Below, piece after piece: positions 44,001 to 52,221 of a DNA stretch of 64,000 bases. Below the pieces are notes generated by a model that worked only from the letters and a program-made list of their open reading frames with translations, was not told where the DNA came from and made no database searches. The stretch is from Streptomyces sp. RerS4 (lineage in GTDB: Bacteria; Actinomycetota; Actinomycetes; Streptomycetales; Streptomycetaceae), in contig NZ_CP097322.1 in assembly GCF_023515955.1 (NCBI RefSeq), positions 5,752,501 through 5,816,500 of the forward strand, read 5' to 3'. The position numbers were made by a program, and so were the translations under genes. Every line of letters begins with the position of its first letter. The stretch's first letter is position 1.

Positions 44001-44696
44001 GGGGCGGGTGCCGCCGGCGGCGAGGACGGTGGTGATGACGGCGTCGGCGGACTCCAGCGCGCGGAGCAGTTCCGGCTCCGGGGTGCGCAGGGAGGAGACG
44101 TAGAGGGGGCGGGGCCGGCCGCCCTTGGCCTCGATGGCGTCGCACAGGGCGTGCACGAAGGCGGTGTTGCCGCTCATCTGGTGGGCGCGGTAGTAGAGCA
44201 CCGCGACCTCGGGGCCGGCGCCGCCGGCGGTGGTGGCGGTGGGTGACGTGGTGCGCTCCAGGGGGCCCCACGTGGGGGAGGCGGCGGGGGGCTCGAAGCC
44301 GTGGCCGGTCAGGAGGACGGTGTCGGAGAGGAAGCGGGCCAACTGGGCGAGGTTGGCCGGGCCGCCGTGCGCGAGGTAGCCGTGCGCCTCGGCGGCGATG
44401 CCGATCGGGACGGTGGAGGCCTCCATCAGCTGGGCGTCCGGGGCCTGTTCGCCGGTCAGGACCACGACGGGGCGGGGCTGGTCGGCGGCCAGCAGCAGGT
44501 CGAGGCCCTCCTGCCAGGCGCGCAGGCCGCCGAGGAGGCGTACGACGACCAGGTCGGCGCCGTCGAGGAGGCCGGGGAGGTCGTCGAGGGGAAGGCGGGA
44601 GGGGTTCGCGAACCGGTACGGGACGGGGGCGTCCGCCGTGTTCGCCGCGCGGGCGCTGAGCAGATCGGTGTCGGACGTCGACAGCAGCAGGATCAT
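41061..44696 (-). CDS. cobN: Cobaltochelatase subunit CobN
   Basis: 1211 residues, the expected length. It is the large subunit of the aerobic ATP-dependent cobaltochelatase that inserts Co(II) into hydrogenobyrinate a,c-diamide. Typical stretches include YYRAHQMSGNTAFVHALCDAIEAKGG (split around 175-200), YPTKHSRIGNAVGLDTPAS, HLGKHGNLEWLPGKNAGLS and PGTYGAGILQLIDSRDW. The ATG has AGGAAGG 8 bp upstream. Expression should be shut off by cobalamin through the riboswitch in its leader. The CobS/CobT-type partners (ChlI/ChlD-like) are not in the window. Confidence 0.97.
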   Translation of the reverse strand: MILLLSTSDTDLLSARAANTADAPVPYRFANPSRLPLDDLPGLLDGADLVVVRLLGGLRAWQEGLDLLLAADQPRPVVVLTGEQAPDAQLMEASTVPIGIAAEAHGYLAHGGPANLAQLARFLSDTVLLTGHGFEPPAASPTWGPLERTTSPTATTAGGAGPEVAVLYYRAHQMSGNTAFVHALCDAIEAKGGRPRPLYVSSLRTPEPELLRALESADAVITTVLAAGGTRPATASAGGDDESWDAGALAGLDVPILQALCLTGSRGTWEENDEGLSPLDAATQVAVPEFDGRLITVPFSFKEIDEDGLPAYVADPERAARVAGIAVRHARLRHIERRDKRIALVLSAYPTKHSRIGNAVGLDTPASAVELLRTMIAGGYDFGPVEEIPGLVSGDGDELIRALIEAGGHDQDWLTEEQLARNPVRIPAADYKRWFAELPAELRESVEQHWGEAPGNMFVDTSANPEGDIVLAALRRGNLLILIQPPRGFGENPIAIYHDPDLPPSHHYLAAYRWIQAAAEDGGFGADAMIHLGKHGNLEWLPGKNAGLSAACAPDAALGDLPLVYPFLVNDPGEGTQAKRRVHATLVDHLVPPMARAESYGDIARLEQHLDEYAQISAMDPAKLPAIRAQIWTLIQAAKLDHDLGLAERPDDDGFDDFLLHVDGWLCEVKDAQIRDGLHVLGGAPTGEARVNLVLAILRARQIWGGTTALPGLREALGLDESAATRTSADAVEETARGLVQAMEDARWDPAAVASVAADHGPDVAAVLTFAAHEVVPRLAGTTDEIAHVLSALDGGFVPAGPSGSPLRGLVNVLPTGRNFYSVDPKAVPSRLAWETGQALADSLLTRYRTDNGEWPASVGLSLWGTSAMRTAGDDVAEALALLGVRPVWDEASRRVTGVEPIPLDELARPRIDVTLRISGFFRDAFPHVIGLLDDAVRLVAGLDEPADLNYVRAHAQADLALHGDERRATTRIFGSRPGTYGAGILQLIDSRDWRTDADLAEVYTVWGGYAYGRGLEGRPARAEMETAYKRITVAAKNTDTREHDIADSDDYFQYHGGMVATVRALRGTAPEAYIGDSTRPETVKTRTLVEETSRVFRARVVNPKWIEAMRRHGYKGAFELAATVDYLFGYDATTGVVADWMYDKLTETYVLDETNRAFLEEANPWALHGIAERLLEAESRGMWAKPNPQILDSLRQIYLETEGTLESESE

Positions 44697-44710
44697 GCGG
44701 CGGCAGGCCT

Positions 44711-44880
44711 TCCTCGGGGTTTCCGCGCCCCGGGCAGTGAGGACGGCGGGAGTTCCTGACTTGCCCGGCGGCGTGGGTCTGCCGGGTTCACAGTGGCGGG
44801 ACCGCGCCGGAATCGCACCGGGCTTCCTCCCATGTCGCCGTCCTCGGCGATGACGGGCCGAGTGGCCCGTCGGAAGGTCA
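44711..44880 (-). promoter_or_regulatory. Cobalamin riboswitch in the cobN leader
   Basis: On the minus strand the leader reads GGAAGCCCGGTGCGATTCC, then GCCACTGTG (44789-44797) and GTCAGGAACT (44751-44760). These are the conserved elements of B12 riboswitches in the correct order. Just before the ribosome site lies CGGGG…CCCCG (about 44711-44733), which can act as a sequestering hairpin. The most likely action is repression of cobN translation or transcription at high adenosylcobalamin. Confidence 0.93.
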
Positions 44881-45011
44881 TCTTAGGCGGCCGAGTCCCT
44901 GGCCGGGAGTGGGGGTGGGGGAGGGGTTGGGGGTGGGGTGCGGTGCCGCTGCGCGGAGCTGCTCCCCGCCCCGCCCTTTCACCGTTTCCCGGGACTCCGC
45001 CCCGGACCCGT
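44881..45011. other. Non-coding G-rich spacer between cobN leader and the 27-bp repeat array
   Basis: A polypurine run rich in GGGGTGGGG-like tracts (about 44899-44940) with potential for G-quadruplex or slipped structures. No gene is seen. Promoters for both cobN and cobG should lie in this divergent interval. Confidence 0.5.
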
Positions 45012-45160
45012 GGGGCTTCGCCCCAGGCCCGGTGTTGCGGGGCTTGGTCCCGGGCCCCGCGCTGCGGGGCTTCGCCCCGGGGCTCGCGTTGTGGGGCTCC
45101 GCCCCGGGCCCGGTGTTGCGGGGCTTGCCCCGGCGCTGTGTTGCCGGGCTTCGTCCCGGG
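45012..45160. repeat. 27-bp periodic palindromic repeat upstream of cobG
   Basis: Small hairpins of type GGGGCTTCGCCCC start at 45012, 45039, 45066, 45093 and 45120, an exact 27-bp period, with a sixth degenerate copy at 45146. Between them are GGCCCGGTGTTGC-like spacers. Because 27 is a multiple of 3 the frame of cobG stays open through the array, but the encoded GLRPGPGVA repeats look non-coding. Confidence 0.85.
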
Positions 45161-45204
45161 CAGGGGTGGTGACGGACACAGGTCGGGCTTGGGGAATCGT
45201 GGGT

Positions 45205-46488
45205 ATGCTCGCGGCCATGCCACAGCCCCCCTCCGCCGCGTCGCGGGACGAACCCGTCATACGGGACCGCGGTGACGCCTGCCCCGGCGCGCTGCGCCTG
45301 CACGCGGCCGACGACGGCTACCTGGCGCGCGTCCGGATCCCCGGCGGGCTGCTCACCGCCCGTCAGGCCTCGGTGCTCGGGCTCGCCGCCGACCGGTTCG
45401 GGGACGGGCACCTGGAACTCACCTCGCGCGGCAACGTCCAGCTGCGCGGCCTCGCCGACGACTGCGGCGCAGGGCTCGCCCGGCTGCTGGACGGCGCCGG
45501 GCTGCTGCCCGCCCCGAGCCACGAACGGGTGCGCAACATCGTGGCCACCCCGATGGGCGGGCCCCGCGTCGTGCACTGGGTCCGGGAACTGGACCGGCTG
45601 CTGTGCGCGAGCACCCGGGCGACGGCCCTGTCCGGTCGGTTCCTGTTCGCCCTCGACGCCGGGCGCGGGGACGTCGCCGCCCTCGACCCCGATGTGACCG
45701 TGCTCGGCCGCGCGAACGGCCGGGCGCTGCTGCGGCTCGGCGCGGGCGCCGACGCCGTCGAACTCGCCGCCTGCGACGCCCCCCGGGCGGCGCTGCTGGC
45801 CGCCGAATACTTCCTCGACGCCGCCGACGCGGCCGGGACCCGGGCCTGGCGGGTCGCCGAGCTGCCCGACGAACACGCCGTGGACGCCGGGGAGTTCGCC
45901 CGGCGACTGGCCGCCGCCGGCATCGAAGCCGGACGCGTGCCCGAGGTGGCGTGGCCGTACGCGGAGCCGCCCCGGCCCTGGGGGCGAGGCGGCGAGGCGG
46001 ACCAGACCCCGCTGTGCGTCCTGCCCCCGCTCGGCCGGCTGAGCACCGCCCAGTGGCGGGTCCTGGTCCAGGTCGCCGACCGCGGCAGCGGGGAGCTGTG
46101 CGTCACCCCGTGGCGCAGCGTCGTCCTGCCGCGCGCGAGCACCCGCAGGCCCGTCGCCGGCTACGCCCGGCTGGAGTCGGCCGGCCTGGTCGTCGCCCCC
46201 GACAGCCCCTGGCAGTCCGTCACCGCCTGTACGGGCAGGCCCGGTTGCGCCAAGTCCCTGGCCGACGTACGCGCCGACGCGCGCCGCGTCGTCACGCGAT
46301 CGGCGGGCGAGCTGCCGGTGCACTGGTCCGGCTGCGCGCGCCGGTGCGGGCATCCGCGCGGCACCGCCTGGGTGGACCTCGTCGCCACCCCGGACGGGTA
46401 CGAACTCGACGGGCGGGCCATCCCCCACGACCGTCTGGCGGCCGCCCTCACGGCCGCACGCACCACCACAACACCCGCATCGCAGTGA
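45205..46488 (+). CDS. cobG: Precorrin-3B synthase CobG
   Basis: 427 residues from the ATG at 45205 (GGGGA 9 bp upstream); a second ATG at 45217 is equally possible. It is a ferredoxin-nitrite/sulfite reductase-like monooxygenase with [4Fe-4S] and siroheme-type motifs: LTSRGNVQLRGL (about 75-86), CTGRPGCAKS (about 342-351), HWSGCARRCGHP (about 377-388). It contracts the corrin ring in the aerobic pathway, forming precorrin-3B from precorrin-3A with O2. It heads cobG-cobH-cobIJ, 4 bp from cobH. Confidence 0.93.
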   Translation: MLAAMPQPPSAASRDEPVIRDRGDACPGALRLHAADDGYLARVRIPGGLLTARQASVLGLAADRFGDGHLELTSRGNVQLRGLADDCGAGLARLLDGAGLLPAPSHERVRNIVATPMGGPRVVHWVRELDRLLCASTRATALSGRFLFALDAGRGDVAALDPDVTVLGRANGRALLRLGAGADAVELAACDAPRAALLAAEYFLDAADAAGTRAWRVAELPDEHAVDAGEFARRLAAAGIEAGRVPEVAWPYAEPPRPWGRGGEADQTPLCVLPPLGRLSTAQWRVLVQVADRGSGELCVTPWRSVVLPRASTRRPVAGYARLESAGLVVAPDSPWQSVTACTGRPGCAKSLADVRADARRVVTRSAGELPVHWSGCARRCGHPRGTAWVDLVATPDGYELDGRAIPHDRLAAALTAARTTTTPASQ

Positions 46489-46492
46489 AGAA

Positions 46493-47140
46493 ATGAGCGA
46501 GTACACCGTGTTCGAGTACGAGAAGGACGGCGCCGCGATCTACCGCCAGTCCTTTGCCACGATCCGCGCCGAGGCGGACCTCTCCGGGCTGCCCGCCTCC
46601 GTCGCGCAGGTCGCGGTGCGCATGATTCACGCCTGCGGTATGACCGACCTCCCCCAGGACCTCGGCTACACCCCCGAGGTGGTCCTGCGCGCCCGCGCCG
46701 CCCTGCACGCCGGCGCCCCGATCCTGTGCGACGTCCAGATGGTGGCCAGCGGGGTCACCCGTAAGCGACTGCCCGCCGACAACGACGTCATCTGCACCCT
46801 GTCCGACCCGGCGGTGCCCGAACTCGCCGCGAGGATGGGCACCACGCGCAGCGCCGCCGCCCTTGAAGTCTGGCGTGACAAGGGTCTGTTGGAGGGTTCG
46901 GTGATCGCGGTGGGCAACGCGCCGACCGCGCTGTTCCGGCTGCTGGAGATGATCGAGGAAGGCGCCCCGCGCCCGGCCGCCGTCATCGGCGTGCCCGTCG
47001 GCTTCATCGGCGCCGCCGAGTCCAAGGACGCCCTCGCCGCCCACCCCTCGGGCCTGGACCACCTGATCGTGCGGGGCCGGCGCGGAGGCAGCGCCATCGC
47101 GGCCGCCGCCGTCAACGCGATCGCGAGCGAGGAAGAATGA
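46493..47140 (+). CDS. cobH: Precorrin-8X methylmutase
   Basis: 215 residues. CobH/CbiC fold with the conserved SFATIRAEADLSGLP, VRMIHACGMTDLPQDL and the His of the IHACG motif as proton donor, then PILCDVQMVASGVTRKRLP. It moves the methyl group from C11 to C12, forming hydrogenobyrinate. Its stop overlaps the cobIJ ATG (ATGA). Confidence 0.96.
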   Translation: MSEYTVFEYEKDGAAIYRQSFATIRAEADLSGLPASVAQVAVRMIHACGMTDLPQDLGYTPEVVLRARAALHAGAPILCDVQMVASGVTRKRLPADNDVICTLSDPAVPELAARMGTTRSAAALEVWRDKGLLEGSVIAVGNAPTALFRLLEMIEEGAPRPAAVIGVPVGFIGAAESKDALAAHPSGLDHLIVRGRRGGSAIAAAAVNAIASEEE

Positions 47141-48660
47141 GCGACCGTCAGAAGGCCGTGGGTCAGCGCGAATTGGGCCAGGGCAAGTTGTACGGGGTGG
47201 GGCTCGGTCCCGGCGATCCGTCGCTGATGACGCTGCGGGCCGTCGAGGTCATCGCCGAAGCCGATGTGATCGCCTACCACAGCGCACGCCACGGCCGTTC
47301 CATCGCCCGCTCGATCGCCGCGAAGCACCTGCGCGCCGACCACGTCGAGGAGCCGCTGGTCTACCCGGTCACCACCGAGACCACCGACCACCCCGGCGGT
47401 TACCAGGGCGCGATGGACGAGTTCTACGAGGCCTGCGCGGCCCGCCTCGCCGCGCACCTCGACGCCGGGCGCACCGTCGCCGTCCTCGCCGAGGGCGACC
47501 CGCTCTTCTACGGCTCGTACATGCACATGCACAAGCGGCTCGCCGACCGCTACGAGGCCGAGGTCATCCCCGGCGTCACCTCCGTGAGCGCCGCCGCCGC
47601 CCGGCTCGGCACCCCGCTCGTCGAGGGCGAGGAGGTGCTGACGATCCTGCCCGGCACCCTGCCCGAGGAGGAGCTGACCGCCCGTCTCGCCGCCACCGAC
47701 TCGGCGGTCGTCATGAAGCTCGGCCGGACCTTCCCCGCCGTCCGACGGGCCATGGAGGGCAGCGGTCGCCTCGCCGAGGCCCGCTACGTGGAACGCGCCA
47801 CGATGGCCGGCGAGCGGACCGGGCTCCTCGCGGACACCGACCCGGACAGCGTCCCGTACTTCGCCGTCGCCGTCGTCCCCAGCCGGATCGGCAACCCGGG
47901 CAGCGTCCCGCCCGGCCCCGGCGGGGTCGTGGTCGTCGGCACCGGGCCCGCCGGACCGCTGTGGCTGACCCCCGAGACGAAGCGGGCGCTGGCCGACGCG
48001 GAGGTGCTCGTCGGGTACACCACGTACCTGGACCGGGTCCCGGTCAAACCCGGCCAGATGCGCCACGGCTCCGACAACAAGGTCGAGTCCGAGCGCGCCG
48101 AGTTCGCCCTCGACCTCGCCCGGCGCGGCAAGCGGGTGGCCGTGGTCTCCGGCGGCGACCCGGGCGTCTTCGCCATGGCCACCGCCGTCCTGGAGGTCGC
48201 GGGGCAGCCGGAGTACAAGGACGTGCCGGTACGGGTCCTGCCGGGGGTGACCGCCGCCAACGCGGCCGCCGCCGCGGCCGGCGCCCCCCTCGGCCACGAC
48301 TACGCCACGATCTCGCTCTCCGACCGGCTCAAGCCGTGGGAGGTCATCGCCGAGCGGCTGCGCGCGGCCGCCGCCGCCGACCTGGTCCTCGCCCTGTACA
48401 ACCCGGGCTCCCGCAGCCGGACCTGGCAGGTCGCGCAGGCCAAGGAACTGCTGCTGGAGCTGCGTTCGCCGCAGACGCCGGTGGTCGTGGCCCGGGACGT
48501 GGGCGGCCCGGAGCAGTCCGTACGGATCATGGCGCTGGCCGAGCTGGAGCCCGCCGAGGTGGACATGCGCACGCTGCTGCTGATCGGCTCCTCGCAGACC
48601 CAGGTCACCGAGCGCCCCGACGGCACCCGCCTGACGTGGACCCCGCGCCGCTACCCGTGA
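47137..48660 (+). CDS. cobIJ: Fused precorrin-2 C20-methyltransferase / precorrin-3B C17-methyltransferase
   Basis: 507 residues, a fusion of two class III SAM methyltransferases. The CobI half (about 15-250) has YGVGLGPGDPSLMTLRAVEVI and AEGDPLFYGSYMHM. The CobJ half (about 258-507) has VVVVGTGPAGPLWLTPET, VSGGDPGVFAMATAVLE and LYNPGSRSRTWQ. CobI makes precorrin-3A and CobJ makes precorrin-4, with CobG acting between them, so the operon covers consecutive steps. The fusion is usual in actinobacteria. Confidence 0.95.
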   Translation: MSDRQKAVGQRELGQGKLYGVGLGPGDPSLMTLRAVEVIAEADVIAYHSARHGRSIARSIAAKHLRADHVEEPLVYPVTTETTDHPGGYQGAMDEFYEACAARLAAHLDAGRTVAVLAEGDPLFYGSYMHMHKRLADRYEAEVIPGVTSVSAAAARLGTPLVEGEEVLTILPGTLPEEELTARLAATDSAVVMKLGRTFPAVRRAMEGSGRLAEARYVERATMAGERTGLLADTDPDSVPYFAVAVVPSRIGNPGSVPPGPGGVVVVGTGPAGPLWLTPETKRALADAEVLVGYTTYLDRVPVKPGQMRHGSDNKVESERAEFALDLARRGKRVAVVSGGDPGVFAMATAVLEVAGQPEYKDVPVRVLPGVTAANAAAAAAGAPLGHDYATISLSDRLKPWEVIAERLRAAAAADLVLALYNPGSRSRTWQVAQAKELLLELRSPQTPVVVARDVGGPEQSVRIMALAELEPAEVDMRTLLLIGSSQTQVTERPDGTRLTWTPRRYP

Positions 48661-48670
48661 CGGACCCGCC

Positions 48671-48714
48671 GGCCCGGGGCGGGGGGATCGCTGCGGCGCA
48701 CCCCGCCCCGGGCC
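48671..48714. terminator. Strong hairpin between convergent cobIJ and lipoprotein genes
   Basis: A 14-bp perfect stem (GGCCCGGGGCGGGG with CCCCGCCCCGGGCC) and a 16-nt loop between the two converging stop codons. Confidence 0.85.
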
Positions 48715-48723
48715 GGACGCGGA

Positions 48724-49227
48724 TCAGCCGGAGCAGCCGGCCAGGACGTCGGCGCAGCCCTCGACCGTTCTCGGGTCGACGGTCAGCAGCTGCCAGGACA
48801 GGACGCCGGCCGGCGGCGAGTCGTCCTGCGCCGCCGGCTCGATGCGGGCGGTCAGGGCCGCGCCCGCCGGGAAGTTGAGCCGTACGGCCTCGCCGGCGGT
48901 GCACGGGACGTCGAACGACCGGTCCCCGGAGCCGCCTTCGCGCGACAGCACCAGGGTGACGCGGGGGCTCTCCTCGCTGTCGCAGGCGATGTCGAAGCGG
49001 TACGGGCGCTCCCCGCCGGTCTCCAGGGTCTTGTCGAGGCCGGCCGCGACGAAGCCGGTGCCACGCATCGTCACGCGCCCCTCACCGCCGGTGTCCTTCC
49101 CGAGGGTCTCGTCGGCCCGCTGGAGCGCGTCGTCGGGCTCCCAACCCCGGGGCTCCGCTTTCTCTCCGCAGCCGGTGAGGAGCGCCGCGGCGGCGATGAC
49201 CAGGACGAGGGAGTGACGTATCCGCAT
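48724..49227 (-). CDS. Hypothetical lipoprotein
   Basis: 167 residues. A signal peptide with lipobox (LALLTGC-like: AAAALLTGC, Cys about 20) predicts an exported lipid-anchored protein. The mature part contains four cysteines (CDSEE, VPCTAG, and CADVLAGC at the end) and a beta-rich core. The family is not recognised. It is a monocistronic gene between cobalamin operons; nothing links it to B12. Confidence 0.75.
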   Translation of the reverse strand: MRIRHSLVLVIAAAALLTGCGEKAEPRGWEPDDALQRADETLGKDTGGEGRVTMRGTGFVAAGLDKTLETGGERPYRFDIACDSEESPRVTLVLSREGGSGDRSFDVPCTAGEAVRLNFPAGAALTARIEPAAQDDSPPAGVLSWQLLTVDPRTVEGCADVLAGCSG

Positions 49228-49371
49228 TGGTTCAGCCTAGAGGGTGCGGAGGGCGGGTGGGAGCCGGCAGGGACCGGTATTCGCCCCGGTCGGAGCCCTG
49301 ACGGCGACGATCCGTGCCGGGTCGGGCCGGTGTTGCCCGCGAAGGCCCCGGCGGATTCCGCCCGGACACCC

Positions 49372-50196
49372 CTACGCGCAGCGGGTGGCGCCCAGCCAGT
49401 GCAGCGCGGCTTCCACCGAGGGGGCCTCGGGGACGTCTTCGGGGATCGGCGGGCGGCGGACGATCAGGACCGGGACGCCCGCCTCGCGGGCGGCCGTGAG
49501 TTTCGGGGCGGTCGCGGCGCCGCCGCTGTCCTTGGTGACCAGTACGTCGATCCGGTGGCGGGCCAGCAGCTCCCGCTCGTCCTCCAGGCCGAACGGTCCG
49601 CGCGCCAGCAGCACTTCGAGGCGCGGCGGCACGGGCCCGGCGGGAGGGTCCACCGAACGCACCAGGAACCAGGTGTCGGTGAGCCCGGCGAAGGTGTGCA
49701 GGCCCATCCGGCCGGTCGTCAGGAACACCCGGCTCCCGAGTCCGGGCAGCAGGGCGGCGGCGTGCGCGAGGGAGTCCGCGAAGGTCCAGGCGTCATCGGG
49801 GCCGGCCGTCCAGCCGGGCCGGCGCAGCGCCAGCAGCGGTACGCCCGTCAGGGCACGGGCCCGCGAGGCGTGGAAGCTCATGCGCTCCGCGAAGGGGTGC
49901 GTGGCGTCGACGACTCGGGTGACGTCGTGGCCGACGATCCACCCCGCCAGCCCCTCGGCGCCGCCGAAGCCGCCGATCCGGACCTCGCCCGGCGGCAGCA
50001 CCGGCGCGGCCACGCGGCCCGCCAGGGAGGTGGTCACCCGGTAGGCGGGGTTCCCGGCCAGGGTCCGGGCGAGGAGGCGGGCTTCGGTGGTGCCGCCCAG
50101 GATCAGGACGTGCTCGCGGGGCTCACGCGGATCGCGCGGCTCGTGGGCCTCACGCGGCTCGCGGGACTCGCGGGACTCACGCGGCTCAGCAGACAT
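49372..50196 (-). CDS. cobK: Precorrin-6A reductase
   Basis: 274 residues. CobK/CbiJ family with VLILGGTTEARLLARTL (about 29-45, NADPH-binding loop), VVDATHPFAERMSFHA, LALRRPGW and VTKDSGGAATAPKLTAARE. It reduces precorrin-6A to dihydro-precorrin-6B. Its ATG overlaps cobM by 11 bp. The first 28 residues form a low-complexity RES/REP tract absent from the family core, encoded by a 9-bp-like microrepeat at about 50113-50190. Confidence 0.94.
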   Translation of the reverse strand: MSAEPRESRESREPREAHEPRDPREPREHVLILGGTTEARLLARTLAGNPAYRVTTSLAGRVAAPVLPPGEVRIGGFGGAEGLAGWIVGHDVTRVVDATHPFAERMSFHASRARALTGVPLLALRRPGWTAGPDDAWTFADSLAHAAALLPGLGSRVFLTTGRMGLHTFAGLTDTWFLVRSVDPPAGPVPPRLEVLLARGPFGLEDERELLARHRIDVLVTKDSGGAATAPKLTAAREAGVPVLIVRRPPIPEDVPEAPSVEAALHWLGATRCA

Positions 50197-50935
50197 GCCG
50201 GTCGCGTTCGGGGGAGTACAGGTGGCTGTCGCGGAACTGCTCTGCGCCCAGCGTCCGGCCGACCACGATGACCGCCGTACGGACCAGGCCCGCCTCCTTC
50301 ACCCGGGGCGCGATGTCGGCCAGGGTGCCGCGCAGGATCAGCTCGTCGGGGCGGCTGGCCATCGCCACGACCGCCACCGGGCACTCGGCCCCGTAATGCG
50401 GAAGCAGTTCGTCCACGACCCGGTCCACGTAGCGCGTCGCCAGATGCAGGACCAGCAGCGCGCCGCTGCGGCCGAGGGTGGCGAGGTCCTCGCCGGGCGG
50501 CATCGGCGTGGCCTGCTGGGCGATGCGCGTCAGGATCACGGTCTGGCCCACGGTGGGGACGGTGAGCTCCCGCTTCAGCGCGGCCGCAGCCGCCGCGAAC
50601 GCGGGCACGCCCGGGACGACCTCGTACGGGATCCCGGCCGCGTCCAGGCGCCGCATCTGCTCGGCGACGGCGCTGAAGATCGACGGGTCACCGGAGTGCA
50701 GCCGCGCCACGTCCTGCCCCGCCTCGTGGGCCCGTACGCACTCGGCGACGATCTCGTCCAGGTTCAGTCGCGACGTGTCCACCAGCCGGGCGTCCGCCGG
50801 GCATTCGGCGAGCAGTTCGCGCGGGACCAGGCTGCCCGCGTACAGGCAGACGGGCGCGGCGGCCAGGGTGCGGGCACCGCGCACGGTGATCAGGTCGGCG
50901 GCGCCGGGGCCCGCTCCGATGAAGTACACGGTCAT
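50186..50935 (-). CDS. cobM: Precorrin-4 C11-methyltransferase
   Basis: 249 residues. Class III SAM methyltransferase with VYFIGAGPGAADLITVRG (3-20), LHSGDPSIFSAVAEQM and the final VVGRTLGAEQFRDSHLY. It methylates C11 to make precorrin-5. ATG overlaps the stop of cobL (ATGA), and its own 3' end overlaps cobK, so translation is coupled through three genes. Confidence 0.95.
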   Translation of the reverse strand: MTVYFIGAGPGAADLITVRGARTLAAAPVCLYAGSLVPRELLAECPADARLVDTSRLNLDEIVAECVRAHEAGQDVARLHSGDPSIFSAVAEQMRRLDAAGIPYEVVPGVPAFAAAAAALKRELTVPTVGQTVILTRIAQQATPMPPGEDLATLGRSGALLVLHLATRYVDRVVDELLPHYGAECPVAVVAMASRPDELILRGTLADIAPRVKEAGLVRTAVIVVGRTLGAEQFRDSHLYSPERDRHVC

Positions 50936-52221
50936 GACTGATCCTTCGCGCTGTCGCAGGTCGGGGCGGGGGGCGGGGTGGAGGTGAGGGGCTTGGTGAC
51001 CGACCACTGGGTGACCGGCATCGCCTGGCGCCAGCCGGTGAACCCGCCGACCGGCACGGCGTGCGCGACGGCCAGCTTCACCAGGTCCCCGCCGTGGCGG
51101 CGGTAGCGCTCGGCGAGGACCGCCTCCGACTCCAGGGTGACGGTGTTGACCACCAGCCGGCCGCCGGGGGCCAGGGCCTCCCAGGCCGCGTCGAGCAGGC
51201 CGGGCGCCGTGAGCCCGCCGCCGATGAACACGGCGTCGGGAGCGGGCAGTCCGATCAGCGCCGCCGGCGCCGCGCCGACGACCACGCGCAGGCCCGGCAC
51301 GCCCAGCGCCGCCGCGTTGGCGGTGATGCGGGCCGCCCGCTCGGGCACCCGCTCGATCGCGACGGCCCGGCAGGAGGGGTGCGTACGCATCCACTCGATG
51401 CCGATCGAGCCGGAGCCGCCGCCGATGTCCCACAGCGACTCGCCGGGGGCCGGGGCCAGCGCGCACAGGGTCGCGGCGCGCACGTGCCGCTTGGTGAGCT
51501 GCCCGTCGTGCTCGTACGCGGCATCCGGCAGGCCGGGCGTCGCGCCGAGCCGGGGCGCCGGGTGGGCGGGGTCGCGGCGGCAGTCGACGGCGACCACGTT
51601 GAGGGGGTGGCCCGGAGGATGGGCCCAGTCCAGCGCGTGGCCCTCGTACGCGTCCTCGTGCTCGGAGCCGAGCTGTTCCAGCACCCGCATCCGGCTCGGG
51701 CCGAAGCCCCGCTCTCGCAGCAGAGCGGCGATCTCGTTCGGGGACGCCGCTCCGCCGCTGAGCACCAGCACCCGCCGGCCTTCGTACAGCGCGGCCGCCA
51801 GCCGCGCCACCGGCCGGCCGACGACGGTGACGACCTCGGTGTCCTCCACCGGCCAGCCCAGCCGGGCGCAGGCGTACGACACGGAGGAGGGGTGCGGGTG
51901 GATCCGCAGCGCCTCGGGGCCCAGCTCCTCGCACAGGGCGCGGCCGATCCCGTAGAACATCGGGTCGCCGCTGGCCAGGACCGCGATGCGGCGCCCCGCG
52001 TGTTCGGCCGTCAGCTTCGGTACGGCCGGACGCAGCGGGCTGGGCCAGGCGATCCGCAGCCCGGGGCACTCGGGGGCCGGCAGCAGGTCGAGCTGGCGCG
52101 GCCCGCCGATCAGGACCTCGGCGGCCGAGAGCGCGGACCGGGCGCCGGCGGTGAGCCCGGCCCAGCCGTCGGCGCCGAGGCCGACGACCGTCACGGGTAT
52201 CGGGGGTGCTGCGGAGCTCAC
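50932..52221 (-). CDS. cobL: Precorrin-6B C5,15-methyltransferase (decarboxylating)
   Basis: 429 residues. CbiE-like N-terminal domain (VTVVGLGADGWAGLT, ASGDPMFYGIGRAL) plus CbiT-like C-terminal SAM domain (WDIGGGSGSIGIEWM, about 259-273). It methylates C5 and C15 and decarboxylates the C12 acetate, yielding precorrin-8. GTG start overlapping the stop of the MFS gene (GTGA). Confidence 0.95.
   Translation of the reverse strand: MSSAAPPIPVTVVGLGADGWAGLTAGARSALSAAEVLIGGPRQLDLLPAPECPGLRIAWPSPLRPAVPKLTAEHAGRRIAVLASGDPMFYGIGRALCEELGPEALRIHPHPSSVSYACARLGWPVEDTEVVTVVGRPVARLAAALYEGRRVLVLSGGAASPNEIAALLRERGFGPSRMRVLEQLGSEHEDAYEGHALDWAHPPGHPLNVVAVDCRRDPAHPAPRLGATPGLPDAAYEHDGQLTKRHVRAATLCALAPAPGESLWDIGGGSGSIGIEWMRTHPSCRAVAIERVPERAARITANAAALGVPGLRVVVGAAPAALIGLPAPDAVFIGGGLTAPGLLDAAWEALAPGGRLVVNTVTLESEAVLAERYRRHGGDLVKLAVAHAVPVGGFTGWRQAMPVTQWSVTKPLTSTPPPAPTCDSAKDQS

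Noticed and set aside
44938..45204. N-terminally extended CobG starting at 44938
   Set aside because: The extra 89 residues are the translated 27-bp hairpin array and lack similarity to CobG proteins; starts at 45205 or 45217 fit the family.
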